DNA from: Chlamydiota bacterium
GTDB lineage: Bacteria > Chlamydiota > Chlamydiia > Chlamydiales > SM23-39
Assembly (NCBI GenBank): GCA_021772195.1
Contig: JAJFML010000235.1
Location: forward strand, 1-10,885
Direction: 5' to 3'
DNA: 10,885 bases
Positions 7,515 through 10,885 of this stretch are shown piece after piece. The notes under the pieces are model-generated. The model saw only the letters and a program-made list of their open reading frames with translations, was not told where the DNA came from and searched no databases. Every line of letters starts with the position of its first letter. Within the stretch, counting starts at the first letter, position 1. The position numbers and the translations under genes were made by a program.

Positions 7515-7599
7515 AGCAAGAAATTGAAAATATGAGTTATTCAGAGCTTCCGAAAGGAAATGCTACATAATTATTTCTTAAACAATGGAGTCCCTAAAA

Positions 7600-7947
7600 A
7601 TGCGTCTATTTATCCTACTACTTCTCCTTACCTCACCTCTTTTAGCCAAAGAACAAAAAAAGAAAACTGTTAGCCATGCAGTCACTTCAGGAAGCGCAAA
7701 AAGTATTATGATCATTGAAGCACAAGCAAGAGCAAAGGACTACATCGTAGCGTATGATAAGATGCGCGGCGAGATACCCCCTGCAAAAATCTATTTTCAA
7801 CTAGAGCACCAAAAGCCAATTAATAATGTTCTATCTCTTGAGCTCATGCAAAACGGCACTCTGATGCTCTTTCGCATCTCTTCACCTCTTGGAACGTCTT
7901 TTAAGGTCGTGCCCATTGAAGATATTATCGAGATTACTCACGAATGA
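7600..7947 (+). CDS. Small exported protein of unknown function
   Basis: Starting at ATG 7600 gives 115 residues with a textbook signal peptide: MRLFILLLLLTSPLLA, cleavage likely after Ala16. GGAG at 7587-7590 sits 9 nt upstream of this ATG. An in-frame ATG at 7585 would add five residues before the Arg and overlap that ribosome-binding site, so I prefer 7600. The mature part begins with a Lys-rich stretch (KEQKKK). A helix-like segment (AKSIMIIEAQARAKDYIVAYDKM) and strand-like stretches toward the C-terminus follow. No family was recognised. The stop overlaps the lplA start by 4 nt (ATGA), indicating a shared transcript and coupled translation. Periplasmic location is inferred from the signal peptide, and a functional link with lipoylation is not evident. 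Confidence 0.82.
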   Translation: MRLFILLLLLTSPLLAKEQKKKTVSHAVTSGSAKSIMIIEAQARAKDYIVAYDKMRGEIPPAKIYFQLEHQKPINNVLSLELMQNGTLMLFRISSPLGTSFKVVPIEDIIEITHE

Positions 7948-8651
7948 AAGAATTACACATTCTGCATCTAAACAATTTTCCAATATTAGAGCAACTTCAG
8001 ATCGAAGAGGCTCTTCTCAGAACAGACGATAGATCTTTTTGTATCATCAATGAGGGCTCGCCAAAATCGATTGTAATGGGCATATCTTCAAAAGCACCCG
8101 AATTGATAGATCTAGAAGCATCCAAAAAACATGCCATTCCCGTAATTAGACGATTTAGTGGAGGAGGGTGTGTCATAGTCGACCAGAAGACACTTTTTGT
8201 TACATTTATCTTCGGATCCGATGTATTAGACTTACCCACCTTTCCAGAACCTATTCACAGATGGTCTGCAAATTTCTATAAAGATGCATTTGGAATCGAT
8301 CAGTTTGATTTAAGGGAAAATGACTATGTGATTGGCAATCACAAATGCGGTGGAAATGCTCAGTACATCCAAAGAAAACGCTGGCTGCATCACACTTCAT
8401 TTCTTTGGGATTACGAGAAAGATAATATGGATTTTCTACTCTTTCCCAAAAAAGTCCCAAAATATCGCGACGAAAGGTCTCATAAAAATTTTCTATGTAA
8501 ACTTAAAGACCACTCAACTCATATCAATGAGCTTACATCAGGCATTAAAACAGAACTAAAGATTCGCTTCCAAGTTAATGATCTCCCCCTTAAAGACGCC
8601 CTTCAGGCACAAGAAAAACCTCACCGAAAATCCACAAGAATTGAAATGTAA
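7944..8651 (+). CDS. lplA: Lipoate-protein ligase A family protein (short form)
   Basis: Members of this family activate lipoate with ATP and attach it to a lysine on E2 subunits of 2-oxoacid dehydrogenases or on the glycine cleavage H protein. The 235-residue protein has the family hallmarks: RRFSGGGCVIVD (69-80) for the lipoyl-AMP pocket, GNHKCGGNAQ (131-140) with the probable catalytic Lys134, and HHTSFLWDYE (149-158). It is about 100 residues shorter than E. coli LplA (338) and lacks the C-terminal accessory domain. The related octanoyl/lipoyl transferases (LipM, LipL) also have this catalytic fold, but the Lys motif is compatible with a ligase. In Chlamydia an lplA paralogue follows gidA, and this gene appears to be its equivalent. 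Its start overlaps the upstream small exported-protein gene by ATGA. Confidence 0.88.
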   Translation: MKELHILHLNNFPILEQLQIEEALLRTDDRSFCIINEGSPKSIVMGISSKAPELIDLEASKKHAIPVIRRFSGGGCVIVDQKTLFVTFIFGSDVLDLPTFPEPIHRWSANFYKDAFGIDQFDLRENDYVIGNHKCGGNAQYIQRKRWLHHTSFLWDYEKDNMDFLLFPKKVPKYRDERSHKNFLCKLKDHSTHINELTSGIKTELKIRFQVNDLPLKDALQAQEKPHRKSTRIEM

Positions 8652-8675
8652 AGCAGTTTTACATTCTAAATTTTT
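8645..8675 (+). terminator. Weak candidate terminator overlapping the lplA stop codon
   Basis: AATGTAAA (8645-8652) pairs with TTTACATT (8658-8665) around GCAGT, an 8-bp hairpin that includes the TAA stop. TTTTT follows at 8671-8675 after a 5-nt gap. The A/T-rich stem and the offset T-tract make it weak. If real, it would separate lplA from the following gene. Confidence 0.4.
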
Positions 8676-8734
8676 CTGTTCCAATTAATTAAAAAACTCG
8701 TTAATTTTTTTCAGAAATTTTTTTTAGGATACTT

Positions 8735-9745
8735 ATGTGCAAAAAATTCTATCTTCTCATTCTACTTTCGATATTTTCATCAATTTCTGCCTATCAAACT
8801 GACTACGATTATATCGCAATTGGTTCAAGTCCGATCATGATGCTAGAAGCTCTTTATCACCATCACCTTGGAAATCGTGTAATGATTGTAGAAGGAGCAG
8901 AAGAGTGCGGCGGAGCATGGAAGAGCATTGAGATCTGCGGAATAAAACACGTTGACATGGGCTGTCATACTGCCGGTGGAAATACAAAAATGATCGATTT
9001 TTTGGAAAATTATGTAGGGATCAACATGGTTCCAATGGTACCAAATGATAAAGGTAAAAAAAAATCACATGGTAATTACTATCCCCAAGCGGGTTGTTAT
9101 GAGTTGATTGAGCAAATCCTAAAACTAGTTAGCGCAGCTAACATACCCCTATCCATTGGACACAAAGTATCTAGTATCTACCTTCATGAGAATTTAGATT
9201 ATGCAGATGTCTTGATTGATGGCAGAACTTATACAACAAAAAAGCTTCTTGTTTGCCACGGAACAGAATTAAATAATGAAAGTGAGCCCAGTTACCAAAA
9301 TTCTAGCCCGCGAGAGTTTCCACATATCTATCTCTTGGTTAAAGATTCCTCCCCCGACCACTTTATCTACACTGGAGGTGGGGCACATAATGGTTTGTCT
9401 ATTGTCCGCGTTTCTAACTTAACCCCGTATTGCGATCTCAATGGTTCTGACAAAAAGATTTTTGCTTTTGAAGTTCGATCTAAGACGCCTCAAAACTTTG
9501 CAGATCTCTGTTTAGACTACCTACACTCAAAAAGTTTGATTGGAAAAAATGCACGTCTTTTGAATTCAGAAACATACACCTATAGCAAAGCCTATCTCCC
9601 CAGGAATTTTTCAAATAAGCTAAGCCCAAAAGGCAAAGAGATGTTCGTTTACGTCAATACTACAGCAATTTGGAACATTGCTAACTTTGCATCAGCGTGG
9701 GAAAAAGTTTTTCCTCTCTACCAAGAAGTCGCAAGAGCAAGATAG
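8735..9745 (+). CDS. Exported Rossmann-fold, flavoprotein-like protein with eroded FAD motif
   Basis: The 336-residue protein starts at ATG 8735, with TTAGGAT about 6 nt upstream. Residues 1-19 form a Sec-type signal peptide (MCKKFYLLILLSIFSSISA) without a twin-arginine motif. Residues 24-62 then follow the strand-helix-strand layout of an FAD-binding Rossmann domain: YDYIAIGSSPIMMLEALYHH, then NRVMIVEGAEECGGAW. The usual GxGxxG reads G30-S-S-P-I-M, so two of three glycines are gone, while the acidic end of strand 2 (E53) and the GGAW turn are kept. KHVDMGCHTAGG (71-82) also recalls amine-oxidase, phytoene-desaturase and UDP-galactopyranose-mutase-like proteins. No substrate can be named. An exported flavoprotein using the Sec route would have to bind its cofactor outside the cytoplasm. 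A fold retained without FAD is the other possibility. Confidence 0.82.
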   Translation: MCKKFYLLILLSIFSSISAYQTDYDYIAIGSSPIMMLEALYHHHLGNRVMIVEGAEECGGAWKSIEICGIKHVDMGCHTAGGNTKMIDFLENYVGINMVPMVPNDKGKKKSHGNYYPQAGCYELIEQILKLVSAANIPLSIGHKVSSIYLHENLDYADVLIDGRTYTTKKLLVCHGTELNNESEPSYQNSSPREFPHIYLLVKDSSPDHFIYTGGGAHNGLSIVRVSNLTPYCDLNGSDKKIFAFEVRSKTPQNFADLCLDYLHSKSLIGKNARLLNSETYTYSKAYLPRNFSNKLSPKGKEMFVYVNTTAIWNIANFASAWEKVFPLYQEVARAR

Positions 9746-9773
9746 ATCACAAATAGTTTGATAAAAAAGACAC

Positions 9774-9802
9774 TTGAAAAGTTTAGATTATCTTAATAAA
9801 AA
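9774..9802 (+). promoter_or_regulatory. Possible + strand promoter for the structured RNA
   Basis: TTGAAA (9774-9779; four of six consensus bases, TTG plus final A) is followed after 17 nt by TAAAAA (9797-9802; four of six). Transcription would start near 9809, just at the closing stem. In such A/T-rich sequence the match is weak evidence. It competes with the - strand reading. Confidence 0.3.
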
Positions 9803-9983
9803 AATCCCACTGCTGGGGCCCGGCACATGCACTGTCAACCATGTTAGTGCAATTGGGTTCACTTCCCAAAAGTAGTGATTTGAGTCTATAAGAATAGACT
9901 ACTCTCACTGCCCTTCGGCGTCATGATCCCCTTACGTTTAACTGTCGTTGAAGGGCAACTAGAGGCCGGGTTATCCCAAGCAG
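9800..9983. ncRNA. Candidate structured non-coding RNA of unknown family (strand unresolved)
   Basis: A closing stem brings the ends together: CTGCTGGGG (9810-9818) with the 9974-9983 segment, and CCCGGC (9819-9824) with GCCGGG (9965-9970), separated by a TTA bulge. Inside are four local hairpins: GCACT/AGTGC (9829-9850), TTGGG/CCCAA (9853-9869), AGTGA with AGTCTA pairing to TAGACT and TCACT (9874-9909), and TGCCCTTC/GAAGGGCA (9909-9957, 8 bp). G+C rises sharply against the flanks. For the - strand: a TATAAT box at 9993-9988 would start transcription at the closing stem, and a CCCA/TGGG hairpin plus seven U residues (9804-9798) would end it. For the + strand: several pairs (9818/9974, 9917/9949, 9918/9948) are G-U on that strand but C-A on the other. 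I see no tmRNA, SRP or RNase P signature sequences. Confidence 0.55.
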
Positions 9984-9987
9984 AAGG

Positions 9988-9993
9988 ATTATA
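9988..9993 (-). promoter_or_regulatory. Possible - strand -10 box for the structured RNA
   Basis: On the - strand, positions 9993-9988 read TATAAT exactly, preceded by an A/T-rich spacer. Transcription would begin near 9982, at the outer pairs of the closing stem. No good -35 element lies at the right distance (the 17-nt position reads GGCGTT), so the call rests on the -10 box and its placement. Confidence 0.35.
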
Positions 9994-10175
9994 CTTCTTA
10001 AATAAAACTTAACGCCATCTTAAAAAGAGTCCTAAATTTTGAGCAACACTTTTTTGATGTATTGAATAATTTTTTTGCATTCTGGTTTTTAGAAATCAGA
10101 GCGCCAAGATCTTACGGATTAATTTTTTTTGTGACTTTTGAAATCTAGGATCAATTAATTGAGGGTAATCATCTA

Positions 10176-10885
10176 TTAATCTTTTTGAACATCAGGAAGA
10201 CTGAAAAAGTCTTTTAGAGATTGCTTGGTCGCCTCTCTCCCGATGAGTGCAATAGACTCGGTAAGAGGGATGTTTTTAGGACAAACTTGCCTACAGTTTT
10301 GCGCATTCCCACAATCTGCAACGCCACCTTCTTCTTGCATCGCACGCAAACGGTCTTTTTTCTGCATCTTTCCTGTCGGATGAGAGTTGAAGAGCCTTGT
10401 CTGTGAAATGGGAGCCGGGCCCATGAATTTTGAATTATCATTCACTTGAGGACAGGCCTCAGAACAACAGCCGCAAGTCATACATGTTGAAAGAACATAG
10501 AGAGCCTCTTGCACATCCTGGCTTACTTTTGGCCCCTCTCCGCGCTCAAATGAACCATCTACTTCAATCCACCCTCGAACTTTTTTCAAGTTCTCAAACA
10601 TTTTCCCTCGATCAACCATAAGATCTCTAATTAGGGGAAACTTTGTAAAAGGAGCGAGAGTAATCGTATCGCTTTCTTTAAGGTAGGGCTCAATAAGGGC
10701 CGTACAGGCCTGTCTAGGCTTTCCGTTTACTAGAAGCGAGCAAGAACCACAGACCTCTTCTAAACAGCCCTGTTCCCAAGCAACGGGTGTGCTCTCTTTG
10801 CCTTCTTTATTTACAGGATTTTTTTGAATATCCATTAGTGCTGAGATAACATTCGATCCATATTGGAGCGCGCATTCAAACTCTT
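10176..10885 (-). CDS. sdhB: Succinate dehydrogenase iron-sulfur subunit SdhB (5' end outside window)
   Basis: SdhB carries electrons from the flavoprotein SdhA to the membrane anchor and quinone. The reading frame stays open to the window edge: upstream of ATG 10835 it reads EFECALQYGSNVISAL, which is SdhB sequence, so that ATG is internal and roughly the first 20 residues are missing. Numbering from that Met, the 2Fe-2S ligands are C24, C29, C32 and C44 (CLEEVCGSC, then RQAC). The 4Fe-4S ligands are C118, C121 and C124 (CMTCGCC), with C185. The 3Fe-4S ligands are C128, C175 and C181. Spacings match E. coli SdhB throughout, and CPKNIPLTESI closes the ferredoxin domain. The Leu-Met-x-Ile-x-Lys-Asn-Pro-Val-Asn segment suggests the Bacillus-like form of the subunit. 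It converges on the upstream + strand genes; sdhA is expected beyond the window. Confidence 0.97.
   Translation of the reverse strand, partial: EFECALQYGSNVISALMDIQKNPVNKEGKESTPVAWEQGCLEEVCGSCSLLVNGKPRQACTALIEPYLKESDTITLAPFTKFPLIRDLMVDRGKMFENLKKVRGWIEVDGSFERGEGPKVSQDVQEALYVLSTCMTCGCCSEACPQVNDNSKFMGPAPISQTRLFNSHPTGKMQKKDRLRAMQEEGGVADCGNAQNCRQVCPKNIPLTESIALIGREATKQSLKDFFSLPDVQKD

Larger units (their letters stand above)
9746..10175. other. 430-nt spacer between convergent genes
   Basis: The spacer between the + strand Rossmann-protein gene and the - strand sdhB holds no convincing protein gene. Its first half contains the structured RNA-like block at about 9800-9983. The second half is A/T-rich. 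It has a 7-bp hairpin at 10082-10099 (CTGGTTT with AAATCAG, loop TTAG) and a 12-nt palindrome TCAATTAATTGA at 10151-10162. Neither is followed by a T-tract on the relevant strand, so I see no clear intrinsic terminator for sdhB. Confidence 0.7.

Noticed and set aside
7585..7599. ATG at 7585 as the start of the small exported protein
   Set aside because: It would overlap the only ribosome-binding-like GGAG and put five extra residues ahead of an otherwise standard signal peptide.
9800..9983. Naming the structured block as 6S RNA
   Set aside because: Length and closing stem fit, but the interior forms several local hairpins with about 50 nt on each side of the apical stem, unlike the compact 6S bubble, and I recognise no 6S sequence blocks.
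10221..10621. Open frames on the + strand across sdhB
   Set aside because: They lie wholly within conserved SdhB coding sequence on the other strand and show no family features.

Overview
The window looks like a chromosomal segment from a member of the Chlamydiae, most likely an environmental (Parachlamydiales-type) chlamydia. Two things point there. The first is the order dnaB - tiny basic gene - mnmG (gidA) - lplA, which I recognise from Chlamydia chromosomes, with rho nearby. The second is the set of chlamydia-flavoured extras, including a four-membrane-segment protein with paired hydrophobic lobes. The assignment rests on recalled gene order and protein character, not on a search.

Layout. 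Bases 2-547 hold the 3' end of rho. Then come a membrane-anchored protein of unknown function (608-1447), a tRNA-Ser(GCU) gene (1509-1597) with an intrinsic terminator behind it, and the replicative helicase dnaB (1854-3287). A promoter-like region with an 11-bp inverted repeat precedes a GTG-started four-segment membrane protein (3379-4461). Next is an apparent operon: a 29-codon, extremely basic ORF (4536-4625) that matches the bS22/mS38 (AURKAIP1/COX24) family, mnmG (4642-6483), and a receiver-GGDEF protein whose two domains are both degenerate (6467-7405). A spacer with an 86-nt imperfect hairpin separates it from a small exported protein (7600-7947) that overlaps lplA (7944-8651) by 4 nt. 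A Rossmann-like protein with a signal peptide follows (8735-9745). All these genes are on the + strand. On the - strand the window ends inside sdhB (10176-10885), which converges on them.

The 430-nt convergent spacer (9746-10175) contains a region of about 180 nt that folds into a closed, multi-branched RNA-like structure. I cannot assign it to a known family. Promoter-like and terminator-like signals favour the - strand, while the pattern of wobble pairs favours the + strand.

Functionally the window mixes housekeeping roles: transcription termination (Rho), serine decoding, replication fork unwinding, tRNA wobble modification (MnmG), lipoate attachment and the succinate dehydrogenase iron-sulfur subunit. 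Between them sit several lineage-specific proteins of unknown function. The points most worth a second look are the unassigned structured RNA, the 29-codon ribosomal-type gene, the double pseudo-domain signalling protein next to mnmG, and the exported Rossmann protein with an eroded dinucleotide motif.
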